From Rhizobium lentis (GTDB lineage Bacteria > Pseudomonadota > Alphaproteobacteria > Rhizobiales > Rhizobiaceae): 64,000 bases of DNA. The translations under genes were made by a program, and so were the position numbers. The stretch covers positions 62,001-126,000 of the forward strand of contig NZ_JACHBD010000014.1 in NCBI RefSeq assembly GCF_014200175.1, given 5' to 3'. Positions 1-7,727 of the stretch are shown here, one piece after another. The stretch's first letter is position 1. Each line of letters opens with the position of its first letter. A model generated the notes under the pieces. The model was not told where the DNA came from, ran no database searches, and saw nothing but the letters and a program-made list of their open reading frames with translations.

Positions 1-505
1 CGTCTGCATGGGCGGCATACAGTCATAGTCCAACGGCTGGTGGTGGGTCTTAAGGCTCGCCACCAGCAAGGTTTGAGCTCGTCACGGAAGCCCGATGACA
101 CATTCTGCAGAAGGCGGGGAGAGTCTTGGTCAAGACCGCGCCGACAGCCTTCAAAACGAGGCGGCCGACCGCGAGCAGGACCCGGCCGATCACGCTGCTC
201 AGGCGAACGTCGAGGGCAGAACGGCAATGGAAGGTCGGAACGTGCGGAGAGAGGCAGGGGCGAGACTCGCCTTTGTCGTGGGTCTGTCTGCTTAAGGCTT
301 CCGTTGGCCGAACGCCTGATGGCCCATCTCGACAGTTTCGTTGGTATTTTTCGACGGGACGGAGAAAGCGCGCCACCGGCCACTCGCTGGCAAGATCATC
401 GCCGATTGTCTGGCATTTTGCTGGTGGCACGTCGACGCAAGGCGCACGTGTCGGGGGACGCTCGGCCTGCCGGCCCGAGTGCTCTTATGGCCCAAGGGCA
501 GCATC
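1..505. other. Unassigned left flank
   Basis: Several overlapping open frames occur on both strands, but none has a recognisable motif or a convincing ribosome binding site, so no gene is called. The segment is the original neighbour of the DNA now found after 4555: removing the IS66-family element and one copy of its 8-bp duplication would join it directly to that sequence. No open frame clearly continues across the restored junction. Confidence 0.4.
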
Positions 506-513
506 AGTTGAAT
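506..513. repeat. 8-bp target site duplication, left copy (AGTTGAAT)
   Basis: AGTTGAAT lies immediately outside the left terminal repeat, and the identical 8 bases lie immediately outside the right terminal repeat at 4548-4555. Eight base pairs is the duplication length known for the IS66 family. The perfect match fixes both ends of the element and suggests a fairly recent insertion. Confidence 0.93.
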
Positions 514-528
514 GTAAGCGGTGCCCCG
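514..528 (+). repeat. Left terminal inverted repeat of the IS66 element
   Basis: GTAAGCGGTGCCCCG begins exactly after the left target duplication. The leading GTAAGCGG is typical of IS66-family ends. It pairs with the repeat at 4533-4547 with one mismatch. Confidence 0.9.
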
Positions 529-686
529 GTTGCACCTTGACAAGATACTCAAGTAGTTTTGATGATTGCTACCATAGCGGCACGGCTGCTTCGGGCCAAT
601 TGCGGTCATCTTCCTCTCATGCAAATGTCTCAAATGAGAGGCCGATATTTTAAGCGCTCTCTTTCCGAGGGATTTGAAAAGCGACA

Positions 687-1259
687 ATGATCTATCTCCT
701 GCGACATGGCGAAACGGTTTGGAATACACTCGGGCGGTTTCAAGGCCAGAAGGACTCGCCTCTGACAACGCAGGGTATCGAACAGGCCGATTTTGTCGCT
801 GAAGTTCTTCATCGCGAACTTGCTGGAGACCTTCGATCATTCGAGATGCAAGTCAGCCCTCTTGGAAGAACTCGCGAGACCGCATGCAGGGTGCAGCGTT
901 TGCTGCCTCTCGTCAGCACCGAGGACGCGCGGCTCATGGAGGTGACGGTCGGCTCCTGGGACGGAATGACCAAGTTCGAGATCGACGCGGAGTATCCCGG
1001 CGCTCTCCAAGGCTCTGATATCTTCAATTGGTATTTTAAGTCACCCGATGGAGAGAGCTTCGAAGATGCTTGTGATCGTGCAAAGGCATGGTTCACCATG
1101 GTTCAACGCCCGACGGTGGCGATATCCCACGGGCTGTTCGGAAGAATCATGCGGGGTGTTTACGCGGGCCTATCAAAGCGCGAAATGCTGGAGCTTCCCG
1201 TGCCTCAGGATGGCTTATATCGTCTTCATGAGGGCGAAATAAGCTACATCGACGGCTGA
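687..1259 (+). CDS. Histidine phosphatase family protein (passenger gene)
   Basis: The 190-residue protein starts with the phosphoglycerate-mutase/phosphatase signature LLRHGETVWN (residues 4-13). Here the RHG histidine is the residue that becomes phosphorylated. The second catalytic histidine is in ISHGLFGRIMRG near residue 147. The length is normal for a single-domain family member with no signal peptide, so it is probably a cytoplasmic phosphomonoesterase; the substrate cannot be read from the sequence. It lies 170 bp inside the left end of the IS66 element and is followed 125 bp later by a plsY-like gene on the same strand. A phosphatase and an acyl-phosphate-dependent acyltransferase could both act on phospholipid precursors, but that link is inference. 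Confidence 0.85.
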   Translation: MIYLLRHGETVWNTLGRFQGQKDSPLTTQGIEQADFVAEVLHRELAGDLRSFEMQVSPLGRTRETACRVQRLLPLVSTEDARLMEVTVGSWDGMTKFEIDAEYPGALQGSDIFNWYFKSPDGESFEDACDRAKAWFTMVQRPTVAISHGLFGRIMRGVYAGLSKREMLELPVPQDGLYRLHEGEISYIDG

Positions 1260-1384
1260 TCCCCCGCAGAGAGCGCTCCGAGGATATGACATCGGGATAG
1301 TGGAATCGGATGGAGAGGAGCCTTTAAGGACCACATCAGAAATAACCTTACGCAGATTCTCGACTTCATTGGGGCGGAAGGCCC

Positions 1385-2089
1385 TTGCAGAAGCAGAGGA
1401 ATGAGGAAACGGATAGAGTCGTGTTTTGGATCGCCAGTGCCATTGGATTGCTTACCGCGTATCTGCTCGGTTCAATACCGACGGGATATCTTTTGGGGAA
1501 ATTCCTTCGCAACATCGATATCCGTGAGCATGGCTCAAAATCCACGGGTGCCACGAACGCGCTCCGTATTCTCGGCAAAGGCCCTGCTCTTTTTGTCCTC
1601 ATTGTTGACGTCCTGAAGGGGGCGGCGGCGGTCCTCTTTGCCTTGTGGTACTACCCTTGGCTGGCCAATAAGCCGCACCTTACGCCGCCCGCAAACTCTG
1701 ATCTCCACAGTTTGGTGCCTTGGCTTGTGTGCTTCTCGGGACTAGCCGTTCTGGTGGGGCATGGGTGTTCGATATGGTTGAAATTTACTGGCGGGAAATC
1801 AGCAGCCACAGGTCTTGGGGTCCTGTTCGCAATATCACCGCTCGTCGGGATTGGAGCAGCGATAGTCTGGGCGGGCACCCTGGCCATTTTCCGCGTTGTT
1901 TCCTTTAGCTCGATCCTCGCCGCTGTAGCGGCTATCGCCCTTGTACTCAGCTTCGACCACCCATTGCCTTATCGACTGCTCGTGATCGCGGGAGGGCTTT
2001 ACGTCATCATCCGTCACCGCGCGAATGTCCGAAGGCTAATTGCCGGTGTGGAACCCAGGTTGGGTCAGGCCAATTCGGAAAGAACCTAA
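1385..2089 (+). CDS. plsY: PlsY-like glycerol-3-phosphate acyltransferase (passenger gene)
   Basis: The protein is a small integral membrane protein of about 234 residues with the PlsY landmarks in order: GSIPTGYLLGK near residue 30, the segment HGSKSTGATNALR, a KGAAAVL stretch, and GHGCSIWLKFTGGKSAATG near residue 123. PlsY transfers an acyl group from acyl-phosphate to glycerol 3-phosphate in the inner membrane, the first step of phospholipid synthesis. One oddity is that the usual GGKG of the third motif reads GGKS. The start is uncertain: TTG at 1385 gives the full frame, but GTG at 1421 behind GAGGA is also possible. This is a mobile second copy of an otherwise chromosomal housekeeping function. 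Confidence 0.85.
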   Translation: MQKQRNEETDRVVFWIASAIGLLTAYLLGSIPTGYLLGKFLRNIDIREHGSKSTGATNALRILGKGPALFVLIVDVLKGAAAVLFALWYYPWLANKPHLTPPANSDLHSLVPWLVCFSGLAVLVGHGCSIWLKFTGGKSAATGLGVLFAISPLVGIGAAIVWAGTLAIFRVVSFSSILAAVAAIALVLSFDHPLPYRLLVIAGGLYVIIRHRANVRRLIAGVEPRLGQANSERT

Positions 2090-2159
2090 TCACCCGGAAG
2101 GTGCTGACGAAAAGGCGGTTCCGCGATAAGCACCTGGATAATTCCACGGCAGAAGCTCT

Positions 2160-3659
2160 TCAATCCGGCTCTGCATGACCGGTGACGATGGCGGTGAGCG
2201 TAGCGGTCAGGTAGGCGAGCGGATCGATAGAATTGAGCTTGCACGTCTCGATTAGCGAGGCGATGGTCGCCCAGTTCTCTGCTCCGGCATCATGTCCAGC
2301 GACCAGAGCATTCTTCCGATTTAGGGCAATCGGCCGGATGCTTCGTTCGGCGGAATTGTTGTCGATCTCGATGCGACCGTCGGTCAGAAAGAGGCAGAGC
2401 CCATCCCAGTATTTGGCAATATAGGCGAGAGCTTCACCAAGAGGAGACTTGCCAGCGACGCGGGCACGATGCTGAGTGAGCCGGGTTCGCATGTTGGCGA
2501 CCAATGGCGCTGATCGTTCCTGCCTTCCAACCAGACGAGCTTCGGAGGTGAGACCGCGCAACTCAGCTTCGATGCGATAGAGTTCGCCGATCCGCTTCAC
2601 ACCTTCCTCAGCAATCGGTGCTGAGCCGGTGCGGGTGATCTCGACTAGCTTACGCCGGGCATGTGCCCAACAGTAGGCAAGCCGGATATCGGGACCGACG
2701 CGGTCTGGTGCGATCAGGCGATTATATCCGGCGTAGCCATCCACTTGAAGGATTCCAGTGAACCCTTGCAATATCCGTTCGGCATGCTGCCCGCCGCGAC
2801 CGGGAGCATAGGTGAAGGCCACACCTGGTGGAGCACCGCCGCCCCATGGTCGGTCGTCACGGGCCAGCGCCCAGAAGTATCCGGTCTTGGTTTTGCGGGA
2901 GCCGGGATCGAGGACCGGCGCACGGGTCTCGTCCATGAACAGCTTCGTCGAGCGCTTCAGGTCAGCAATCAGGGCGTCGAAGACCGGGCGCAGTTCGAAT
3001 GCTGCCCGACCGACCCAGTCAGCAAGCGTGGAACGGTCGAGATCGATGCCCTGTCGACTCATGATCTGGGCCTGCCGATATAGGGGCAAATGATCGGCAT
3101 ATTTGGACACCAGCACATGCGCGATGGTCGCCTCGGTCGGCAATCCTGCATGGATCAGTCGTGCAGGTGCTGCAGCCTGCGATACGCCGTCGGTGCAGGC
3201 ACGGCAGGCGTATTTAGGACGACGGGTGACGATGACGCGGAACTGAGCCGGGACGACATCCAGCCGCTCAGAGACGTCCTCACCAATGCAATGCAGGCCG
3301 CCGCCACAGGTGCAGATCAAGCTCTCCGGCTCTATGATCTCCTCGATACGAGGAAGGTGGGCGGGAAGGGAGCCACGATTGGCGGCGCGTGGTTTGGAGT
3401 GCGGTTTACCCGAAGCACTGTCGGCCTCGTCTTCGGCGTGGACGGCAGCGACGGCCGTCTCCAGGTCCTCCAATGCGAGATCGAATTGCTCGGGATCAGC
3501 CTTCTCTGACTTGCGGCCGAAGGCAGCCTGCTTGAAAGCAGCGACCAGCTTCTCCAGTCGCTCGATCCGGTCATCCTTGCGAACTTCACGCGCCTGCGCC
3601 GCGACCAGCATCGCCTTCAGGGCAGCAACATCGTCGGGAAGATCAGCGGCGTTTAACAT
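2160..3659 (-). CDS. tnpC: IS66-family transposase TnpC
   Basis: The 499-residue protein has the full IS66 transposase layout. A leucine-zipper-like coiled coil lies at the N-terminus, followed by a cysteine-rich zinc-binding segment (CTCGG, then CRAC near residue 155). The DDE catalytic core reads FMDET near residue 240, QVDGYAGY near 305, and IDNNSAERSIRP near 435, where the glutamate completes the triad. The length is normal and no internal stop is seen. It is the last of three minus-strand transposition genes, 68 bp after tnpB. It catalyses the DNA strand transfer that moves the element. Confidence 0.95.
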   Translation of the reverse strand: MLNAADLPDDVAALKAMLVAAQAREVRKDDRIERLEKLVAAFKQAAFGRKSEKADPEQFDLALEDLETAVAAVHAEDEADSASGKPHSKPRAANRGSLPAHLPRIEEIIEPESLICTCGGGLHCIGEDVSERLDVVPAQFRVIVTRRPKYACRACTDGVSQAAAPARLIHAGLPTEATIAHVLVSKYADHLPLYRQAQIMSRQGIDLDRSTLADWVGRAAFELRPVFDALIADLKRSTKLFMDETRAPVLDPGSRKTKTGYFWALARDDRPWGGGAPPGVAFTYAPGRGGQHAERILQGFTGILQVDGYAGYNRLIAPDRVGPDIRLAYCWAHARRKLVEITRTGSAPIAEEGVKRIGELYRIEAELRGLTSEARLVGRQERSAPLVANMRTRLTQHRARVAGKSPLGEALAYIAKYWDGLCLFLTDGRIEIDNNSAERSIRPIALNRKNALVAGHDAGAENWATIASLIETCKLNSIDPLAYLTATLTAIVTGHAEPD

Positions 3660-3727
3660 GGCGAAAGTCTATCAAAATCAACGTCGCTTCGCCGTTGGAA
3701 TTTACCGCCCGAGTCATCGTGCCGCAT

Positions 3728-4081
3728 CTATTCGACGGCATCTGGTGCTCTCGCCTCTATGGAACGGACGCGACGCCAGTCGAGACCTGCAAACAGGGCT
3801 TCAAATTGTGCATGGCCCAAACTCATCAGGCCATCTTTGATGCCCGGCCAGGAGAAGGTGTGTTCCTCCAGCCGCTTGTAGGCCATCACTAGTCCGCTGC
3901 CATCCCAATAGATCAGCTTCAGGCGATCCGCCTTGCGCGAGCGGAATACGAAGACGGTCCCTGTAAAAGGGTCCTTGTGCAGCTCGTTCTTGACCATTGC
4001 CGCCAGGCCATCGTGGCCCTTGCGGAAGTCGACCGGCTTGGTCGCCACCATGATCCGAACCCGGTTCGATGGAAAGATCAT
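3728..4081 (-). CDS. tnpB: IS66-family accessory protein TnpB
   Basis: The 117-residue protein contains the typical IS66 Orf2 sequence: residues near the start read VATKPVDFRKGHDGLAAMV, followed by FVFRSRKADRLKLIYWDGSG. The family is needed for efficient IS66 transposition, but its biochemical role is not known. Its start overlaps the end of tnpA by four bases (ATGA), which points to translational coupling within one transposition operon. Confidence 0.95.
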   Translation of the reverse strand: MIFPSNRVRIMVATKPVDFRKGHDGLAAMVKNELHKDPFTGTVFVFRSRKADRLKLIYWDGSGLVMAYKRLEEHTFSWPGIKDGLMSLGHAQFEALFAGLDWRRVRSIEARAPDAVE

Positions 4082-4464
4082 GCCGGAACCGCGCAGGCAC
4101 GCGCAACAGCGGCGATCCGGGCGACAGACGCACCTTCCTCCAGGCGGATTGTGACGGAACCTACAATGATCTCGGGGCGACTGGCCTTTTTAATCGGCGG
4201 CTCGGAAACGGGCGGATCAACGAGCACCGCTGCAAACTCCATTGCATCTTCTGGTGCAGGCAGAACCAGCTTGCCCTGCCGTGCCATCGTTCTCCAGGTC
4301 GACAAGTGGTTCGGCTTCAAGCCGTGGCGCTCTGCGACCTCATTGACCATCGCGCCTGGCCGAAGGCTCTCCGAAACGATCTGTGCCTTAACGTCGTCCG
4401 GCCACTGCCGGTGAACCTCACGTCCAGACCTTCTGGTCGTGAGAACCTCCAATGTAGTCTCCAT
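4078..4464 (-). CDS. tnpA: IS66-family accessory protein TnpA
   Basis: The protein carries a helix-turn-helix of the transposase-8 type: WPDDVKAQIVSESLRPGAMV, then NEVAERHGLKPNHLSTWR. This is typical of IS66 Orf1, which probably binds the element's ends. The frame stays open up to 4503, but the ATG at 4464 has GGGAG just upstream and gives a normal N-terminus (METTLEVL), so this start is preferred. The gene begins about 85 bp inside the right terminal repeat, so its promoter must lie in that interval. Confidence 0.9.
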   Translation of the reverse strand: METTLEVLTTRRSGREVHRQWPDDVKAQIVSESLRPGAMVNEVAERHGLKPNHLSTWRTMARQGKLVLPAPEDAMEFAAVLVDPPVSEPPIKKASRPEIIVGSVTIRLEEGASVARIAAVARACAVPA

Positions 4465-4532
4465 GGAGAAACTCCCGTTGCTCGTCCATGGAAAGCCGAT
4501 CACAGATTAGTATCAACGGGACAACGTAGGAA

Positions 4533-4547
4533 CGGAGCACCGCTTAC
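4533..4547 (-). repeat. Right terminal inverted repeat of the IS66 element
   Basis: Read on the minus strand from 4547 the sequence is GTAAGCGGTGCTCCG. It matches the left end at 514-528 except for one base and abuts the right target duplication. Confidence 0.9.
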
Positions 4548-4555
4548 AGTTGAAT
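4548..4555. repeat. 8-bp target site duplication, right copy (AGTTGAAT)
   Basis: It is identical to 506-513 and directly outside the right terminal repeat. The sequence from here to 4809 holds no gene I can recognise. Confidence 0.93.
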
Positions 4556-4809
4556 GACGTGCGGTCGTCAACTGCCGCAAGGCCTTGATGAGGGGGTCAC
4601 GGATCGCCGAGAAATTGCGCCGTCGCAGACTAATATTTTGACCTGGAAGAGCCCACTACCGTTACCGCGACCTGGTCGCGTTGCAATGATGAAACGGGGT
4701 TGCGCCTCACACCTGCGTTCCAGAGTGTCCGGGCGAGACCGTGACGACCACGGCCCCGCCGGACGTTGCCTTGGGAGGCTGACTTCTGGACAATGTTCGT
4801 GACGAGAGC

Positions 4810-5916
4810 TTAGTGCTTCATGCGCAGTATTGGCTTGATGACCTTGCCGCTCTCGGAATCGGCCATTGCCTCGTTGATCTGGTTGAGATCGTAGAACTGG
4901 ACGAGCTTGTCGAACGGGAACCGTCCCTGCTGCCAGTATTCGATGAGCTCGGGTATGAATTTGGAGGGAATGCTCTGGCCTTCGACCACACCGACGAGCG
5001 TACGGCCGAACAGAAAGTTGCCGATATCGACGATCCCTTCCGTTCCGAGCGCGGACGATCCGACCAGTCCACAGGTTCCTGGGGTGCCGAGGCAATCGAC
5101 CGCCTGGCGAAACACCTTCGGCGAGCTCGTGCATTCGAGACTGAAGTCTGCGCCTTCGGGAATGATTTCCCTGATCGCCTTGACGCTATCCCTATTGCGG
5201 GCGTTTATGATGTGGGTTGCACCCAGTTCAATCGCCAGTTCGAGACGTTCATCGTTAAGGTCGATCACGATAATGGTCGAGCATCCGGCGATCTTCGCCG
5301 CCATGACGGCTGCCATGCCGACCGCACCCGCGCCGAACACTGCAATGGAAGATCCCGGTTGGGGCTTGAGGCAGTTGAGAACCGCTCCGGCGCCAGTTTG
5401 CAGCCCGCAGCCCAGCGGTCCCATGAGTTCGAGGGGAACATCTTTGGAAACCTTGACCGCATTGCGCTCGCTGGCGATGGCATAGGTGGCGAAAGAAGAC
5501 TGCTCGAAGAAGCACCCGCTGATCTGGGTACCGTGTGAATCATGTAGCGGGCAACTGCCATCCGGCCGGGTGCCACGGAAATTTCTGCCGAAAAAGTCTT
5601 CACAATAATAAGGCGTGCCTCCCCGGCACTTCTCGCATTTCCCGCAATATGCGTAGCTTAGAGCCACGTGGTCGCCGGGCGAAAGCTCTTTTACATCGGC
5701 CCCGACCACTTCCACGACGCCGGAGCCTTCATGGCCGAGAACCACGGGCTGCGGTACGTCATATCCTTGGTCGCGAACAACCATGTCGGTGTGGCAGACA
5801 CCGCTCGCCACGATCCGGACGAGGATTTCGTCGGGGCGAGGTTGATCGATACCGATGCACTCCAGAACAAGAGGCTTTGCCTTTTCGCGCGAAATTGCAG
5901 CGTATGCTTCTTTCAT
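4810..5916 (-). CDS. Zinc-dependent aryl/benzyl-type alcohol dehydrogenase
   Basis: The 368-residue medium-chain dehydrogenase has catalytic zinc ligands in GVCHTD (residue ~39) and GHEGSG, with a third cysteine in GPLGCGLQTGAG. A structural zinc knuckle, YCGKCEKCRGGTPYYC, lies near residue 93. The nucleotide-binding GAGAVG motif is near residue 196, with an acidic residue (IDLND) after it, favouring NAD. Overall it resembles aryl-alcohol dehydrogenases that interconvert primary alcohols and aldehydes. It is a paralogue of the dehydrogenase at 11272-12423 and is transcribed divergently from the importer operon. A half-operator of the shared motif lies 54 bp upstream (5970-5985), so it probably belongs to the same regulon. 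Confidence 0.88.
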   Translation of the reverse strand: MKEAYAAISREKAKPLVLECIGIDQPRPDEILVRIVASGVCHTDMVVRDQGYDVPQPVVLGHEGSGVVEVVGADVKELSPGDHVALSYAYCGKCEKCRGGTPYYCEDFFGRNFRGTRPDGSCPLHDSHGTQISGCFFEQSSFATYAIASERNAVKVSKDVPLELMGPLGCGLQTGAGAVLNCLKPQPGSSIAVFGAGAVGMAAVMAAKIAGCSTIIVIDLNDERLELAIELGATHIINARNRDSVKAIREIIPEGADFSLECTSSPKVFRQAVDCLGTPGTCGLVGSSALGTEGIVDIGNFLFGRTLVGVVEGQSIPSKFIPELIEYWQQGRFPFDKLVQFYDLNQINEAMADSESGKVIKPILRMKH

Positions 5917-5969
5917 AAAATGACTCCATCAGTGCGCGCTCGGCCGGTAGATGACACTTGTAGGCGTTC

Positions 5970-5985
5970 GCAGACAATCAGTCAA
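5970..5985 (-). promoter_or_regulatory. Half-operator and -35 box upstream of the alcohol dehydrogenase
   Basis: Read on the minus strand the site is TTGACTGATTGTCTGC, one mismatch from the repeated TTGACAGATTGTCTG core found elsewhere in the window. The right half-site is not conserved. TTGACT can serve as a -35 box, with TACAAG 17 bases on as a candidate -10. Confidence 0.55.
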
Positions 5986-6142
5986 TTATCTTCAGTGAAC
6001 CAAAATGCTCGCTGAGGCCATCCCAGCGCGCTACACGGACATGTAAAGAACAAAATCAATGTAATATCAATTGCTTCCTCAGGGCATTCGGCCGATCTAG
6101 ATCTTGGTCCGAATTGTTGGCTGTCTTAAAGCTGGAATTCGC

Positions 6143-6163
6143 TTGACAGATTGACTGATTCAG
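6143..6163 (+). promoter_or_regulatory. Degenerate operator copy in the divergent intergenic region
   Basis: TTGACAGATTGACTGATTCAG keeps the left half-site TTGACAGATT of the repeated motif but has a weak right half. It lies midway between the alcohol dehydrogenase and the importer operon. It could be an auxiliary binding site or a decayed promoter. The rest of 5917-6582 holds no convincing gene. Confidence 0.4.
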
Positions 6164-6447
6164 AAGTGGCGTTCATCGAACGCGCCGGCTGACGGTGGTG
6201 CCCGTATTTCCTGCCTCGCGGCCTCGCTTTCCGGGTGATGGTAGCGATTATGGCTCCCAACTTCCTTTTTATGAACCTCGCCGGCGAGGCGCGGTCTCCT
6301 CTGGTTCCTGTTGGCGTGCTCGTGGGTGAGGTGACGGGCGGCTGCTTTGTCTTATTGCTATATCGAACCAAGCAGCAATAAAAGAATAGAAAAATCAGTA
6401 TGATAACACAGAAGACACGTCAAAAAGCTGAAATTCAATATAGTTTA

Positions 6448-6476
6448 TTGACAGATTGTCTGCTTATTCATAATGA
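6448..6476 (+). promoter_or_regulatory. Promoter/operator of the first ABC importer operon
   Basis: TTGACAGATTGTCTG starts at 6448 and is followed by CTTATTCATAATGA. TTGACA is a consensus -35 box. CATAAT or TAATGA, 15 to 17 bases downstream, is the likely -10. The operator core fills the spacer, so a bound repressor would block RNA polymerase. The site lies 107 bp upstream of the binding-protein start. Confidence 0.75.
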
Positions 6477-6582
6477 TGCGATCTGCCGTTTGTGGGGAGA
6501 ATTCAGCGATGTCTGGAGGATAGCGGCGCTCCAGATCGCAGACAAAATGACCACGTTGGGTGGCAAGAGGAGGAGAGTTTCG

Positions 6583-7671
6583 ATGAAAAGACGTACATTC
6601 CTACAGACGGGCAGTGCCTTGATTGCAGCTGGCGCGTTCGGAATACCGGGCATCCTGCGGGCAGAGGATACGATCACCCTGCTGCCCGACACTTGGCCGT
6701 CCGAAGGGGAAAACCCCGTCGTCGACGCTGGTAAGTTTGCCAAGTCAGGTCCCTGGAAGATTGGTCACAGCCACTATGGCCTGGCCGGTTCGACGCACAC
6801 CTATCAAACCGCATTCGAGGCCGAATACGAAATCAGCAGGAACAAGGCCCGTGTCGGCGACTATCAATTCCGAAGCGCCGACCTCAACGCCTCAAAACAG
6901 GTCGCCGACATCGAGGATCTGATCGCACAAAAGGTAGATGCAATCATCATTGCGCCGCTTACGACAGGCTCGGCCGTGGAAGGCATCAGGAAGGCGAAGG
7001 CTGCCGGCATTCCGACGGTCGTCTATCTCGGTCGCGTCGACACCGACGAATTCACGGTGCAGGTCCAAGGCGACGACTTCTACTTTGGCCGGGTGATGGC
7101 GCAGTTCCTGGTCGATAAGCTCGGCAACAAGGGAAAAGTGTGGGTGCTGCGTGGCGTCGCCGGACATCCGATCGATGCTGATCGTTACGCCGGGGCGATC
7201 GAAGTCTTCAGCAAGTCCGGTCTCCAAATCACCTCAACCCAGCACGGCAGCTGGTCCTACGAGGACTCAAAGAAGATAGCCGAAAGCCTCTATCTGTCTG
7301 ATCCGGATGTCGCCGGGGTCTGGACTGACGGCGCGAACATGTCGCTCGGGGTCTTGGACGCGCTGCAGGAAGCCGGGGCTTCCACCATTCCACCGATCAC
7401 GGGAGAAGCGCTCAACGGATGGATGCGTCGTTGGAATGACGAAAAGCTCTCTTCGATTGGGCCCATTTGCCCTCCGGCTCTTTCGACGGCAGCCCTGCGT
7501 GCGGCCTTCGCGCTTCTCGAAGGCAAGCCGATCCAGCGCAACTGGACCAACCGGCCCAAGCCGATCGTCGACGACAATCTTGCACAGTTTTACCGCTCCG
7601 ATCTCACGGACGCTTACTGGGCTCCGACAGAAATGCCGAATGAGAAGCTCCTCGAGTACTTCAAGGCCTGA
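6583..7671 (+). CDS. Sugar-type ABC transporter substrate-binding protein
   Basis: The start at 6583 is chosen because GAGGAGGAGAG lies just upstream and the N-terminus MKRRTFLQTGSALIAAGAFG then forms a twin-arginine-like signal peptide; the open frame upstream to 6400 is not coding. The mature part has a periplasmic-binding-protein type 1 fold typical of CUT2 (ribose-family) systems: repeated Rossmann-like segments around QVADIEDLIAQKVDAIIIAPL and a ligand-hinge region near TDGANMSLGVLDALQEAG. It should deliver a ligand to the permeases encoded just downstream. The ligand is unknown. The control site with the shared operator suggests it is not simply a sugar importer. Confidence 0.88.
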   Translation: MKRRTFLQTGSALIAAGAFGIPGILRAEDTITLLPDTWPSEGENPVVDAGKFAKSGPWKIGHSHYGLAGSTHTYQTAFEAEYEISRNKARVGDYQFRSADLNASKQVADIEDLIAQKVDAIIIAPLTTGSAVEGIRKAKAAGIPTVVYLGRVDTDEFTVQVQGDDFYFGRVMAQFLVDKLGNKGKVWVLRGVAGHPIDADRYAGAIEVFSKSGLQITSTQHGSWSYEDSKKIAESLYLSDPDVAGVWTDGANMSLGVLDALQEAGASTIPPITGEALNGWMRRWNDEKLSSIGPICPPALSTAALRAAFALLEGKPIQRNWTNRPKPIVDDNLAQFYRSDLTDAYWAPTEMPNEKLLEYFKA

Positions 7672-7677
7672 CGCATG

Positions 7678-7702
7678 GAGGGCGCGGACAAAGCGCGCCC
7701 TC
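7678..7702 (+). terminator. Intercistronic stem-loop after the binding-protein gene
   Basis: GAGGGCGCG pairs perfectly with CGCGCCCTC across a 7-base loop, seven bases after the stop codon. The run of T afterwards is short. It is more likely an RNA-stabilising or partly attenuating hairpin that lets binding protein outnumber membrane components than a full terminator, because the ATPase gene follows 25 bp later. Confidence 0.7.
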
Positions 7703-7727
7703 TTCACCCTCGCAGATGGAAGTGTTC

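Larger units (their letters stand above)
514..4547 (-). mobile_element. IS66-family element carrying two passenger genes
   Basis: This 4,034-bp element starts with GTAAGCGGTGCCCCG at 514. It ends, read on the minus strand from 4547, with GTAAGCGGTGCTCCG; the two ends match at 14 of the first 15 bases. Perfect AGTTGAAT duplications flank it. It contains tnpA, tnpB and tnpC on the minus strand. Between the end of tnpC (2160) and the left terminal repeat lie a histidine phosphatase gene and a plsY-like gene on the plus strand. No second GTAAGCGG terminus lies just downstream of tnpC, where a plain IS66 would end. The two metabolic genes are therefore inside the mobile unit. All three transposition genes look intact, so it may still be active. 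Confidence 0.9.

Noticed and set aside
50..430. Minus-strand frame of 126 codons in the left flank
   Set aside because: It has no recognisable domain, no convincing ribosome site, and overlapping frames of similar length on the other strand.
2090..2160. Expected right end of a plain IS66 just after tnpC
   Set aside because: No GTAAGCGG-type terminus is present there; the matching end lies at 514 with a perfect target duplication.
4813..5538. Long plus-strand frame opposite the alcohol dehydrogenase
   Set aside because: It is antisense to a well-conserved gene, has no motif, and reflects codon bias of GC-rich DNA.
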